Notes: generated by a model from the letters alone, not told the origin. A stretch of DNA of 24,424 bases from Anaerolineaceae bacterium UBA3924 (GCA_002385985.1 DGEO01000008.1:1-24424), one strand, 5' to 3'. Shown: positions 1 to 8,092, counted from the first letter of the stretch. Numbers and translations: made by a program.

Positions 1-150
1 TTGCTGCAAAACGAGGCCCAGGCCATTGTCACAGGGAAAATGGGTGAAGATGGCATTTTCTACGCCAAGGACCTGCTGCTGAAATGTCCCACCAAGTATG
101 AAGAGGCAGTGCCCCAGCAGGCGAGCAGCGATCTGGGAACGACACCCTAG
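1..150 (+). CDS. ccmE: CcmE heme chaperone, C-terminal fragment
   Basis: Only the last 49 codons lie in the window; the frame is open from base 1 and ends at TAG 148-150. CcmE is the membrane-anchored periplasmic chaperone that binds heme covalently through a histidine and passes it to the CcmF/CcmH ligase. The visible part holds the family's C-terminal signature: an EAQAIVTGKMGEDGIF segment followed by the strand LLLKCPTKYEEA, matching the typical L.AKCPSKY ending of CcmE. The heme-binding histidine lies upstream, outside the window. It is the first visible gene of a same-strand cytochrome c maturation cluster, 69 bases before ccmF. The short tail after KYEEA is unremarkable. The identification is firm because of this motif and the position next to ccmF. 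Confidence 0.88.
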   Translation: MLQNEAQAIVTGKMGEDGIFYAKDLLLKCPTKYEEAVPQQASSDLGTTP

Positions 151-163
151 AACCTGGAAACCC

Positions 164-195
164 GATGAGCGCTAATTCAAGACAGCGCTCATTTT
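164..195 (+). terminator. Hairpin between ccmE and ccmF
   Basis: ATGAGCGCT (165-173) and AGCGCTCAT (184-192) form a perfect 9-bp stem with a 10-nt loop, followed by a short T run (192-195). It lies in the 69-bp gap between ccmE and ccmF. It could be a weak, leaky terminator that lowers downstream expression, or an mRNA-stabilising or processing hairpin. The short T run makes strong termination unlikely, and the genes beyond it belong to the same pathway. Confidence 0.4.
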
Positions 196-219
196 CTGTG
201 AGGACCTGCGGAGACTTTT

Positions 220-2280
220 ATGCTAGCTAATTTCGGGTACGGCGCAATTGTCCTTGCCTTCTTTGTTTCGCTGTACGGCGTGTTTGCCGCCATCTACGGG
301 GTCCGGAAGAACCGGGCTGCCTGGGTGGAGAGCGCCCGTACCGCCATGCTGTTGATATTCCCCCTGTTGACGCTGTCCGCGCTCAGCATTGTGGTGCTGC
401 TGGTGACCGGGCACTATGAAGTGCAGTACGTCTACAACGTGACCAGCAGCGCCATGCCGGTGTATCTCAAGATCACCGCGCTGTGGGGCGGCCAGGCCGG
501 CTCGCTGATTTTCTGGTCCTGGACGATGAGCGCTTTCGCCACCGCGGTGACGCTGCGCAACTGGGACCGCGACCGGGAGTTCCTCCCCTGGGTGATCGTG
601 GTCTCGCTGATCACGCTGGCCTTCTTCCTCGGGCTGAGCATCTTCGTCGAGAACCCGTTTGAGCGCATCTGGATCACGCCGGAAGGCCGCCAGGTGGTCT
701 CCATGCTGCCGCCGGCCGGGTCCATCCTGGCCACCGTGCGCGACGGCCGGGGGTTGAACCCGCTGCTGCGCCATCCCGGCATGATCATTCACCCGCCGAT
801 GCTCTATCTGGGCTTTGTCTCGTTCGTCATCCCCTACGCCTTCGCCATCGCCGCGCTGGTCACCGGCCGCAGCGACGACCGCTGGATCCGCCTGACCCGG
901 CGCTGGTCGCTGGTGGCCTGGCTGTTCCTCTCGCTGGGGCTGCTGCTGGGCAGCCGCTGGGCGTATGACGTGCTTGGCTGGGGTGGTTACTGGGCCTGGG
1001 ATCCGGTGGAAATCGCGGCCTTCATGCCCTGGCTGACCGGGACGGCCTTCATGCACTCGGTTATGATCCAGGAAAAGCGCGGTCTGTTCAAGCGCTGGAA
1101 CATGGTGCTGATCATCCTGACTTACTCGCTGGTGATGGTGGGCACCTTCCTGACGCGCTCGGGCGTGCTTTCCTCGGTGCACGCGTTCGCGCAGAGCGCC
1201 ATCGGGCCGCTGTTCTTCGTCTTCATCGGCCTGACCCTGGCCGGTTCGCTGGGGCTGCTGCTGTGGCGCTGGAACGATCTGCGCAGCGAAGGCGAAATGC
1301 ACTCGCTGCTTTCGCGCGAGGCCCTCTTCCTGCTGAACAACCTGCTCTTCATGGGCATCCTGATCGTGTGCTTCTGGGGCGTGTTCTTCCCGCTGATCTC
1401 CGAGCTGTTCACCGGTCAGAAGGTCACCGTCGGGCCTCCGTTCTATGAGCGGGCCACGGCGCCGCTCTTTGGCGGGCTGCTGCTCCTGATGGGCATCGCG
1501 CCGCTTTCCGCCTGGGGCCATTCCACGGTGAAAACGCTGGGCAAGGCGGTCTGGAAGCCCGCCCTGGGCGCGGTGGCCGCGCTGGTCGCGGCGTACATCT
1601 TCGGGGTGCGGCTGCCAGCGGCGCTGATCGGCTTCTTCGCGGTTGCGCTGGTGATTTTCGTGACCCTGTACGAGTACATCCGCGGCGTGTCGGCCCGGCG
1701 GCGGCGCTCGGGTGAAAGCTACCCGGTGGCGCTGATGCGCCTGGCGGCCCGCAACCGGCGCCGCTACGGCGGGTACATCATCCACCTGGGCGTGGTGCTG
1801 ATGGCCCTGGGCATCATTGGCATTGAGCTGTTCCAGACCGAAACCCAGGGGACCCTGGCCCGCGGCCAGTCGCTGGAGCTGGACGGGTACACCGTGCGCT
1901 ACGATTCGCTGGCCATCTTCGATGTGCAGGACGGCCGCAATGTGGCCCGCGCAGAGGTGACGGTGTTCAAGGACGGCCGGAACCTGGGCACGCTGGCCCC
2001 GCGGCGTGACTACTACTACGACTCCGGCCAGCCGATGACTATCCCGGGCGTGCGCTCGACCATGTCGGAGGACCTGTACGTGCTGCTGGTCGACTGGCAG
2101 CCGGTTTCCGAGCAGGGCGCGACTTTCAAGGTGTATCACAACCCGCTGATCAACTGGCTGTGGGTGGGTGGATTTGTGTTCATTTTTGGCATGCTGGTGG
2201 CTGCCTGGCCGGACCGGGAGCCCGCGCCTTCGGTGCAGCGGGCGAAGGTCCGCGCCGGGACGCAGGCCAGCCGAGCCTGA
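220..2280 (+). CDS. ccmF: Cytochrome c heme lyase subunit CcmF
   Basis: 686-residue polytopic membrane protein, the normal CcmF length. With CcmH it receives heme from CcmE and ligates it to the CXXCH cysteines of apocytochrome c on the outer face of the membrane. Diagnostic motifs are WGGQAGSLIFW (residues 89-99), MIIHPPMLYLG (188-198, with a conserved His) and the tryptophan-rich WWD heme-handling motif WGGYWAWDPVEIAAFMPWL (254-272). A soluble segment near residues 545-645 is followed by a last membrane helix (about 648-665), as in the family. The ATG at 220 has a GGAG about 6 bases upstream. It is followed 18 bases later by ccmH. Hydrophobic segments run through most of the first 480 residues. 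The call is secure; the only notable difference is Tyr for the second Trp in the motif's WGGWW core. Confidence 0.96.
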   Translation: MLANFGYGAIVLAFFVSLYGVFAAIYGVRKNRAAWVESARTAMLLIFPLLTLSALSIVVLLVTGHYEVQYVYNVTSSAMPVYLKITALWGGQAGSLIFWSWTMSAFATAVTLRNWDRDREFLPWVIVVSLITLAFFLGLSIFVENPFERIWITPEGRQVVSMLPPAGSILATVRDGRGLNPLLRHPGMIIHPPMLYLGFVSFVIPYAFAIAALVTGRSDDRWIRLTRRWSLVAWLFLSLGLLLGSRWAYDVLGWGGYWAWDPVEIAAFMPWLTGTAFMHSVMIQEKRGLFKRWNMVLIILTYSLVMVGTFLTRSGVLSSVHAFAQSAIGPLFFVFIGLTLAGSLGLLLWRWNDLRSEGEMHSLLSREALFLLNNLLFMGILIVCFWGVFFPLISELFTGQKVTVGPPFYERATAPLFGGLLLLMGIAPLSAWGHSTVKTLGKAVWKPALGAVAALVAAYIFGVRLPAALIGFFAVALVIFVTLYEYIRGVSARRRRSGESYPVALMRLAARNRRRYGGYIIHLGVVLMALGIIGIELFQTETQGTLARGQSLELDGYTVRYDSLAIFDVQDGRNVARAEVTVFKDGRNLGTLAPRRDYYYDSGQPMTIPGVRSTMSEDLYVLLVDWQPVSEQGATFKVYHNPLINWLWVGGFVFIFGMLVAAWPDREPAPSVQRAKVRAGTQASRA

Positions 2281-2298
2281 TGAAAATGCTGGAATGAG

Positions 2299-2817
2299 AT
2301 GAAATTGAACCGGATGATCAGGCCAACATCAACGCGATTCTTCCTTGCAGGGCTGCTGTTCCTTCTGGCCCTGACGGCCGTCACCTTCCAGCCGGCCAGC
2401 GCCCAGGCGCCGACCCCATCGGATGATGAGGTCAACGCCATCGCCAAGCATCTGTACTGCCCGGTGTGCGAGAACACGCCGCTGGACGTCTGCCCGACGG
2501 TGGCCTGCGCTCAGTGGCGCCAGCAGATCCGCGACCTGCTGATGGAAGGCAGGACCGAGCAGGAGATCCGCGACTATTTTGTGGCCCGCTACGGCGATCG
2601 GGTGCTGGCCGAGCCGCCGCGCTACGGGTTCAACTGGCTGGTGTACGTGCTGCCGCCGGTGCTGTTCCTGGCGGGCGCGTTCGTGGTGTACCGGGTGCTG
2701 CGCGGCTCGTACAGGCCGGTCCAGCAGGTGGAAGCGCCCCCTCCGCCGCCGGACGACGATCCCTACCTGAAGCGGCTGGAAGAAGAGCTGCGCCGCCGGG
2801 AGCAGGAGGGGCAGTAA
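2299..2817 (+). CDS. ccmH: CcmH thiol-oxidoreductase, four-cysteine form
   Basis: 172 residues: an N-terminal signal or anchor helix (about 13-35), a small redox domain, a membrane helix (about 112-134) and an acidic, Pro-rich cytoplasmic tail. CcmH/CycL proteins reduce apocytochrome cysteines or present them to CcmF. The redox motif is LYCPVCENTPLDVCPTVACA, with C54 and C57 as the canonical CXXC and two further cysteines (C65, C70) that the proteobacterial LRCxxCQ form lacks. The downstream RQQIRDLLMEGRTEQEIRDY and ARYGDRVL stretches are typical of the family (helical bundle plus YG.....P). ATG 2299 lies 18 bases after the ccmF stop with no strong Shine-Dalgarno, so translation may be coupled to ccmF. 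It lacks the C-terminal TPR/CcmI part found in fused CcmH proteins. Confidence 0.93.
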   Translation: MKLNRMIRPTSTRFFLAGLLFLLALTAVTFQPASAQAPTPSDDEVNAIAKHLYCPVCENTPLDVCPTVACAQWRQQIRDLLMEGRTEQEIRDYFVARYGDRVLAEPPRYGFNWLVYVLPPVLFLAGAFVVYRVLRGSYRPVQQVEAPPPPPDDDPYLKRLEEELRRREQEGQ

Positions 2818-2854
2818 TGCTGAAATTGGATATGGAATGGATGGGAGAGATCCT

Positions 2855-3439
2855 ATGGATCAAACGGTAGAAGCCGCGGCACAGCAAACCTCCCGGCGCC
2901 TGCCCACCTGGGCGATGGTCCTGGCCTTTACCCTGCTGGTGGCCTTCCTGGGACTGGTGTATTTCGGCCTGCGCAACAGCATGGCCGGCCCGCTGTCGAT
3001 CGGCCAGCCCGCGCCAAAGTTCACCCTGCAGACCTTTGACGGTCAGGTGGTGGACGTGCGCGATCTGGAGGGGAAAATCATCCTGGTCAACTTCTGGGCT
3101 TCGTGGTGTAAACCCTGCGAGGACGAGGCCGCCGCGCTGGAAGAGGCCTGGCGCCGCTACCAGGCCGATGGGGACGTGGTCTTCCTGGGTGTGGATTATG
3201 TCGACACCGAAAGCGAGGCCCGCGCTTACCTGGAGAAGTTCAACATCACCTACCCCAACGGACCGGACTTGAAGTCGAGCATCTCGGACCTGTACAACAT
3301 CAGCGGTGTGCCGGAGACATACATCATTGGCCCCGACGGGACCCTGAAATACGCCAAGAAAGGCCCGTTCCTGAGCATCAACGAGATCATCATGGTGGTC
3401 GACGGGCTGCGCCAGGGGAATACTGGCGCCGGATCATAG
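2855..3439 (+). CDS. Thioredoxin-like CcmG/ResA protein
   Basis: Membrane-tethered thioredoxin-fold protein of about 194 residues, role CcmG/DsbE/ResA: it reduces disulfides in apocytochrome c (and CcmH) so that heme can attach. One N-terminal membrane helix (about residues 20-39) precedes a redoxin/TlpA domain. The active site WCKPC is at residues 84-88 within VNFWASWCKPCEDEA, and the cis-proline loop is GVPETYIIGPDG. An in-frame ATG exists at 2837, but ATG 2855 is preferred because GGGAGA (2843-2848) sits 6 bases before it. The gap to ccmH is 37 bases. A glutamate-rich insertion before the second half is normal for the TlpA family. Whether to call it ccmG or resA cannot be settled here; the System I neighbours favour ccmG. 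Confidence 0.92.
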   Translation: MDQTVEAAAQQTSRRLPTWAMVLAFTLLVAFLGLVYFGLRNSMAGPLSIGQPAPKFTLQTFDGQVVDVRDLEGKIILVNFWASWCKPCEDEAAALEEAWRRYQADGDVVFLGVDYVDTESEARAYLEKFNITYPNGPDLKSSISDLYNISGVPETYIIGPDGTLKYAKKGPFLSINEIIMVVDGLRQGNTGAGS

Positions 3440-3454
3440 AGGAGAATTCATCGC

Positions 3455-3997
3455 ATGGATGTGGGGTCTATACTGCTTATTCTGGGCTTGGCGGGACTGG
3501 TGATTGCCATTCTCAGCCGGCCTTTTTACACGCACACGGCCAACCAGCGGCTGATCGCCCTGCCGGAGGAGGCCCAGCATAAAGATCACCTGCGCTCCAG
3601 CCTGCTGGCCGAGCACGAGCGCATCCTTTCCGCCCTGCAGGAGCTGGAGTTTGACCATGTTCTGGGCAAGATTCCGGCGGAGGATTACCCGATGCAGCGC
3701 GCCGCGCTTCTTCAGAAGGGCGCTGCGACCCTGCGGCAGCTGGACGAGCTGATGCCGTCCAACTCGACCCTCTCGGCCGAGGACCGCATCGAAGCGCTGG
3801 TGGCTGCCCGGCGGGCGGACGCCTCGCGCGGCCAGACCGGCCCGGCCGCCGACACCGGCGACCCGCTGGAAAACCTGATCGCGGCCCGGCGCCGGGAGCG
3901 CGAAGAGAAAACCACCGGATTCTGCCCGAAGTGCGGGAAACCGGTTCAGAAATCGGACAGGTTCTGCCCGCGCTGCGGAGCGACTGTCAACGCGTAG
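3455..3997 (+). CDS. CcmI-like membrane protein with C-terminal zinc ribbon
   Basis: 180 residues. One N-terminal membrane helix (about 3-22) is followed by a cytoplasmic helical hairpin (about 50-100) in which LSALQELEFDHVLGKIPAED is followed by a basic helix. The pattern resembles the N-terminal part of CcmI/CycH (E.....D...G.IS..EY....A.L..RLL). A linker leads to a C-terminal double-CXXC zinc ribbon, FCPKCGKPV then RFCPRCGATVNA. ATG 3455 follows GAGGAGA (3439-3445). It lies 15 bases after the thioredoxin gene, so it is surely co-transcribed. The CcmI relation is inferred from spacing, hydropathy and the local pattern; the TPR domain that binds apocytochrome in real CcmI is absent. The exact role is unknown. 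It could be an assembly scaffold for the lyase. Confidence 0.7.
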   Translation: MDVGSILLILGLAGLVIAILSRPFYTHTANQRLIALPEEAQHKDHLRSSLLAEHERILSALQELEFDHVLGKIPAEDYPMQRAALLQKGAATLRQLDELMPSNSTLSAEDRIEALVAARRADASRGQTGPAADTGDPLENLIAARRREREEKTTGFCPKCGKPVQKSDRFCPRCGATVNA

Positions 3998-4012
3998 AAA
4001 GAAACGACGTCG

Positions 4013-5890
4013 ATGACCTCTTTGAGAAAATCTCTGCTTGCGTTCGCTCTGCTTCCGCTGATCCTCACCGGCTGCGCATCGCTGGCCGCGGATGTCACTC
4101 CGCCGCCGGGTTTCCAGCCCACGCAGGCCGCGGAACCGGTTCAGGTCAGCGCTGTGCTGCCCATGGTGCCGCCCAATCTTGAAAACGGGGCGGCGATTTA
4201 CGCGGAAAACTGCACCCCCTGCCACGGCGAAACCGGCCGGAGCGACGGCCCGATGTCGGGCGAACTGCCCCAGCCCGCGCCTGAGCTGGGCAATCCGGAA
4301 GTGGCCGGCGCCGTTCGTCCGGTGGACTGGTACCTGATGATCAGCAACGGCAATCTGGAAATGCTCATGCCCGGTTTTGCCGGCAGCCTGAACGAGCGTG
4401 AGCGCTGGGACGTGACTGCCTACGCCCTGATGCTGAGCGTGTCCGAGGAGACACTGCAGGCCGGGGCGGAGGTCTACGCCGCCGAATGCCAGGCCTGCCA
4501 CGGCGAGCTGGGCCGCGGTGACGGCCCGCAGGCGGCCAGCCTGAGCGCGGACGTGCCGAACTGGCGGCAGAACCCGGCGCTGCTGGCGGAGGTCTCCAAC
4601 CTGGAGCTGAAGGCGTCCATCAGCCAGGGCGTCCCCCCGGCAATGCCCGGTTTTGAAGGCGTGCTGGACGCCGGAGAGCTGGAAGCGGTCACCGCCTATG
4701 TGCGCTCGCTGGGCTTCACCGGACTGAGCGGCTCGCTGGCTGCGGGCCAGCCGCAGATCAGCCAGACCCCGCAGCCGGAAGGGACCCCGGCCGCGATGGA
4801 AGGCTTCATGTCCATCGGCGGGCAGGTGTATAACCTGTCTGGCGGCGAGGTGCCCACAGACCTCGAGGTGGAGCTGACCGGTTACGAGGGCATGACGGAG
4901 GTGTTCTCCCTCACCGTGCCCGCCGAGCCGGACGGCGCTTTCCGGTTTGAAGAAGTGGAAGTGTCGCCCAGCCGCGTCTACCTGGCATCGATCGTGCGCA
5001 ACGGGGTCACCTACAACTCGCAGGTGGTCCACCCGGAGAGCCTGGTTCCCGGCGGCAGCATTGATGATCTGGTCATCGAATTCTTTGACACCACCAGCGA
5101 CACCTCGGCGCTGAAAGCTGACCGCATGCACATCTTCTTCGAGCCGACCGAATCCGGCACGGTGCAGGTGGTCGAGCTGTTCATTCTGAATAATACTAGC
5201 CTGCATGTCATCGTCCCGGCGGGCGAGGACCAGCCGGTCTTCACCGTGGAGCTGCCTGAAGGCGCGACGAACCTGCGCTTCGAGGACGGCGAGCTGGGCG
5301 ACAAGTACATCGCCACCGAGAACGGCTTCGGGGATATGCACACCATTCTGCCCGGGGCTGGCGCTCAGCTGCTGTTCGGCTACGAGGTGCCTTTTGATGG
5401 CAGCGAGACCATCTCCATCCCCATTCCGCTGCCGGTGGACGCGGCGGTGATCATGACCCCGCTGCAGGGACTGGAGCTGCAGTCCGATCAGATTGTGGCG
5501 GCAGGGCAGCAGGCGGTGGAGAACATGCAGATCAAAATGTACACCGCCGCGCATCTGCAGCCCGGCCAGCGGCTGGAGATCACCATGACGGATGGCTCCA
5601 GCCCGATGGCGGCGCTGGGCAGCCTGAACCAGGGCATCTGGATCGGCGCGCTGGGCTTCGCGGTCTTCCTGATCGCCGGCGGCATCCTTCTGGTGCGCCA
5701 GCGCCGCGGCGAGGCGGAAGAGGACGAGGCTGAAGAGGAAGCTCCTGCTGAAGATACCGTGGAAAGCCTGCTGGATCAGATCATTGCCCTGGACGATCTG
5801 TTCCGCGCCGGGGAACTGCCCGAAGAGGCCTACCGGCAGCGCCGTGGCGAGTTGAAGCAGCGACTGCGCGAGCTGCACGGGGAGGAGTGA
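4013..5890 (+). CDS. Diheme cytochrome c lipoprotein with C-terminal membrane anchor
   Basis: 625 residues. A lipoprotein signal is visible (lipobox LTGC, Cys21). Two cytochrome c domains follow: CTPCH at 67-71 and CQACH at 159-163, with likely axial methionines in LMPGF (M119) and AMPGF (M211). Residues about 265-345 look like a beta-sandwich (carboxypeptidase-regulatory-like), and 370-530 form a further beta-rich region. A membrane helix (about 541-562) then leads to an acidic linker and a charged hairpin (582-620; IALDDLFRAGELPEEAYRQR) like the CcmI/SHOCT type hairpin. It follows the zinc-ribbon gene by 15 bases and precedes ccmA by 6, with GGAGGAG in its own 3' end serving ccmA. It is not a standard Ccm component. 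It may be a substrate cytochrome, an electron donor to the maturation system, or a sensor. Domain assignments beyond the heme motifs are tentative. Confidence 0.82.
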   Translation: MTSLRKSLLAFALLPLILTGCASLAADVTPPPGFQPTQAAEPVQVSAVLPMVPPNLENGAAIYAENCTPCHGETGRSDGPMSGELPQPAPELGNPEVAGAVRPVDWYLMISNGNLEMLMPGFAGSLNERERWDVTAYALMLSVSEETLQAGAEVYAAECQACHGELGRGDGPQAASLSADVPNWRQNPALLAEVSNLELKASISQGVPPAMPGFEGVLDAGELEAVTAYVRSLGFTGLSGSLAAGQPQISQTPQPEGTPAAMEGFMSIGGQVYNLSGGEVPTDLEVELTGYEGMTEVFSLTVPAEPDGAFRFEEVEVSPSRVYLASIVRNGVTYNSQVVHPESLVPGGSIDDLVIEFFDTTSDTSALKADRMHIFFEPTESGTVQVVELFILNNTSLHVIVPAGEDQPVFTVELPEGATNLRFEDGELGDKYIATENGFGDMHTILPGAGAQLLFGYEVPFDGSETISIPIPLPVDAAVIMTPLQGLELQSDQIVAAGQQAVENMQIKMYTAAHLQPGQRLEITMTDGSSPMAALGSLNQGIWIGALGFAVFLIAGGILLVRQRRGEAEEDEAEEEAPAEDTVESLLDQIIALDDLFRAGELPEEAYRQRRGELKQRLRELHGEE

Positions 5891-5896
5891 GCCGGC

Positions 5897-6649
5897 GTGG
5901 TTGAGCAAACCCCTCCCATGATCCAGGTGCAGAAACTGGTCAAGCGCTTCGGGCTGAAGACCGTGCTGCGCAGCCTGGATTTCTCCGTGCAGCCCGGCGA
6001 GTTTGTGGCCCTGCTGGGCCCGAACGGCGCCGGAAAAACCACCTTCCTGCGCATTCTGTCCTCCCTTTCCAGCCCGACGCTGGGCACGGTGACTATTTCC
6101 GGCTACTCGCTGCCCGGGCAGGCGGCCGCAGTTCGCCGCCGGCTGGGCGTGGTCTCGCACCTGCCGCTGCTGTACGGGGACCTGAGCGCGGAGGAGAACC
6201 TGACCTTTTACGGCCGCCTGTACGCTGTTGAGGGGCTGAAGGCGCGCATCGACGAGGTGCTGGAGATCGTCGGCCTGGCTCCCCGCCGCCGGGATCTGGT
6301 GCGCACATTTTCGCGCGGCATGCAGCAGCGCCTGGCCATCGGGCGGGCCATCCTGCACGATCCTGACGTGCTGCTGCTGGACGAGCCGCACACCGGGCTG
6401 GACCAGGACGCCTGCGCCATGCTGGACGAGGTGCTGCGTCAGGTATCCGGCCTCGGGCGCACGGTGGTGATGACTTCGCATGACCTGGCCCGGGCGGAAG
6501 ACCTGGCCAGCCGCTTTGACATTCTCTCCCGCGGGCGTATCCAGGCGTCGGTGAAGGCGGAGGATCTGCCGGTCAACGGGCTGCTGGCCTTTTACCGCGA
6601 ATCGCTGCGGGCGGCCGATTCCCGGCCGAGACACGAGGTGGCCGCATGA
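5897..6649 (+). CDS. ccmA: Heme exporter ATPase CcmA
   Basis: 250-residue ABC ATPase. With CcmB and CcmC/D it drives release of holo-CcmE from the heme-handling complex. Walker A GPNGAGKTT is at 41-49, the signature is the variant FSRGMQQR at 138-145, Walker B VLLLDEP is at 158-164 and the H-loop is H195 in MTSHDL. The start is GTG 5897, supported by GGAGGAG (5881-5887) at the end of the preceding gene; an ATG at 5918 is a second in-frame option. The gene overlaps ccmB by 4 bases (ATGA), indicating translational coupling of the ATPase and permease. FSRGM in place of LSGGQ is common in CcmA-type ATPases. General ABC-2 exporters look alike, but the neighbours make ccmA the clear choice. Confidence 0.93.
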   Translation: MVEQTPPMIQVQKLVKRFGLKTVLRSLDFSVQPGEFVALLGPNGAGKTTFLRILSSLSSPTLGTVTISGYSLPGQAAAVRRRLGVVSHLPLLYGDLSAEENLTFYGRLYAVEGLKARIDEVLEIVGLAPRRRDLVRTFSRGMQQRLAIGRAILHDPDVLLLDEPHTGLDQDACAMLDEVLRQVSGLGRTVVMTSHDLARAEDLASRFDILSRGRIQASVKAEDLPVNGLLAFYRESLRAADSRPRHEVAA

Positions 6650-7347
6650 GAACAGCAGTTACCCGTCCCGCCGGAACGCCGTTCGTCCGCTCCATGCTGG
6701 CTGTGGTCTGGAAGGACCTGGCTGCCGAGTGGCGCAGCAAGGAAATCCTTTCGTCCATGCTGGTGTTCGCCCTGCTGGTGATCCTGATCTTCAATTTTGC
6801 CCTGGAGCTGGACGCTTCCGCCCGCCGCGAAGCCACGGCCGGCATCCTCTGGGTGACGCTGGCCTTCGCCGGCACGCTGGGGCTGAACCGCTCCATGGCG
6901 GTTGAAAAGGACCGCGGCTGCCTGGACGGGCTGCTGCTGGCCCCGGTCGACCGCACGGCGATCTACTTCGGCAAGTCCATCGCCAACTGGCTGTTCATGC
7001 TCTCGGTGGCGCTGATCGTGCTGCCAGTCTACAGCATTCTCTACAACGTCAACCTGTTCAACCCCGGGCTGCTGATGGTCATCCTGCTCGGCTCGGAAGG
7101 GTATGTGGCCATCGGCACGCTGCTCTCGAGCATGGCGGTGCAGACCCGCATGCGGGATATCCTGCTGCCCATTTTGCTGTTCCCGGTGATCATCCCGGTC
7201 GTCCTGGCGTCTGTGAAGGCTTCCTACGGCTACCTGCAGGGCTCGGCGATGACAGACATCCAGCCCTGGATCACGCTTCTGGTGGCTTCGGATTTGATTT
7301 TCACCGCGGTTGCCTTTATGGTGTTCGATTATGTCGTTGAGGAATAA
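6646..7347 (+). CDS. ccmB: Heme exporter permease CcmB
   Basis: 233 residues with about six hydrophobic helices, the family length. CcmB is the membrane partner of CcmA in the CcmABCD complex. Family features seen are the cytoplasmic start VWKDLAAEWRSKEILSSM, the loop RSMAVEKDRGCLDGLLLAP followed by VDR, and RMRDILLPILLFPVIIPV in the second half. The ATG at 6646 overlaps the ccmA stop (ATGA), so translation is coupled. The next gene, ccmC, starts 30 bases downstream with its own strong Shine-Dalgarno. There is no sign of truncation. Confidence 0.94.
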   Translation: MRTAVTRPAGTPFVRSMLAVVWKDLAAEWRSKEILSSMLVFALLVILIFNFALELDASARREATAGILWVTLAFAGTLGLNRSMAVEKDRGCLDGLLLAPVDRTAIYFGKSIANWLFMLSVALIVLPVYSILYNVNLFNPGLLMVILLGSEGYVAIGTLLSSMAVQTRMRDILLPILLFPVIIPVVLASVKASYGYLQGSAMTDIQPWITLLVASDLIFTAVAFMVFDYVVEE

Positions 7348-7377
7348 ATCCGTGTTCGTTTTCTGGAGGGTTGTTTT

Positions 7378-8076
7378 ATGGCAAGCAAACCGCGCCTTTT
7401 GACGGTGCTCGACATCGTCACTGCCTTGCTCATGGCGGCGGCCATCTACATGGTCTTCATCTTCGCGCCCATGGAGCGCGTGATGGGCGCTGTGCAGAAA
7501 GTCTTTTACTTCCACGTGGCCGCCGGCTGGGCGGGGATGCTGGGCTTCTTTGTGGCCTTCGTCGCCGGCATCGTGTACCTGATCACCAAACAGTCCCGCT
7601 GGGACCGTGTGGAACTGGCCGGGGTGGAGATCGGGCTGGTGTTCATGTTCATCTGCATCGTGACCGGGTCCATCTGGGCTCGCCCGATCTGGAACACCTG
7701 GTGGACCTGGGACCCGCGCCTGACCACCGCCACCATCATGGAGCTGGCTTACGCGGCCTACATGATGCTGCGCTCAGGGATTGAAGACCCCGAACGGCGG
7801 GCACGCTTCGGGGCGGTGTACTCCATTGTCGCCTTCATCAGCGTGCCGCTGACCTTTTTCTCCATCCGCATCTTCCGCACCATCCACCCGGTGGTGATCG
7901 GCAGCAACGATCCGACGGCTCAGGGCACCTTCAACATGACCCCCGCCATGGGGCAGACCTTTGCCTTCAGCCTGATCGCATTCTCCTTCCTGTTCGCCGC
8001 GCTGCTCTGGCACCGCATCCGATTAGGCAAGCTTCAGGAAGATGTCGAGCGTTTGAAACTGCAGCTGCAGAGCTGA
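7378..8076 (+). CDS. ccmC: Heme handling protein CcmC
   Basis: 232-residue polytopic protein of the CcmC/CcsA superfamily. It binds heme with a tryptophan-rich WWD motif and attaches it to CcmE. The motif is WNTWWTWDPRLT (residues 105-116). The flanking heme-ligand histidines are H46 in YFHVAAGW and H170 in RTIHPVVI. About six membrane helices are present. The start ATG 7378 follows GGAGGG (7365-7370) at 7 bases. CcmD-like and CcmB genes on either side confirm the role in the CcmABCD complex rather than System II CcsA, which would be longer and paired with CcsB. Confidence 0.96.
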   Translation: MASKPRLLTVLDIVTALLMAAAIYMVFIFAPMERVMGAVQKVFYFHVAAGWAGMLGFFVAFVAGIVYLITKQSRWDRVELAGVEIGLVFMFICIVTGSIWARPIWNTWWTWDPRLTTATIMELAYAAYMMLRSGIEDPERRARFGAVYSIVAFISVPLTFFSIRIFRTIHPVVIGSNDPTAQGTFNMTPAMGQTFAFSLIAFSFLFAALLWHRIRLGKLQEDVERLKLQLQS

Positions 8077-8092
8077 GAAGCGGGAGGAAATT

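Noticed and set aside
223..2139. A 638-codon minus-strand frame opposite ccmF
   Set aside because: Antisense shadow rich in His, Gln and Arg; ccmF carries all family motifs on the plus strand.
3434..6634. A 1066-codon open frame on the minus strand opposite the resA-to-ccmA genes
   Set aside because: It runs antisense to several well-recognised genes, is rich in Arg/Gln/His/Ala as expected from the complement of GC-rich codons, shows no domain, and crosses gene boundaries.
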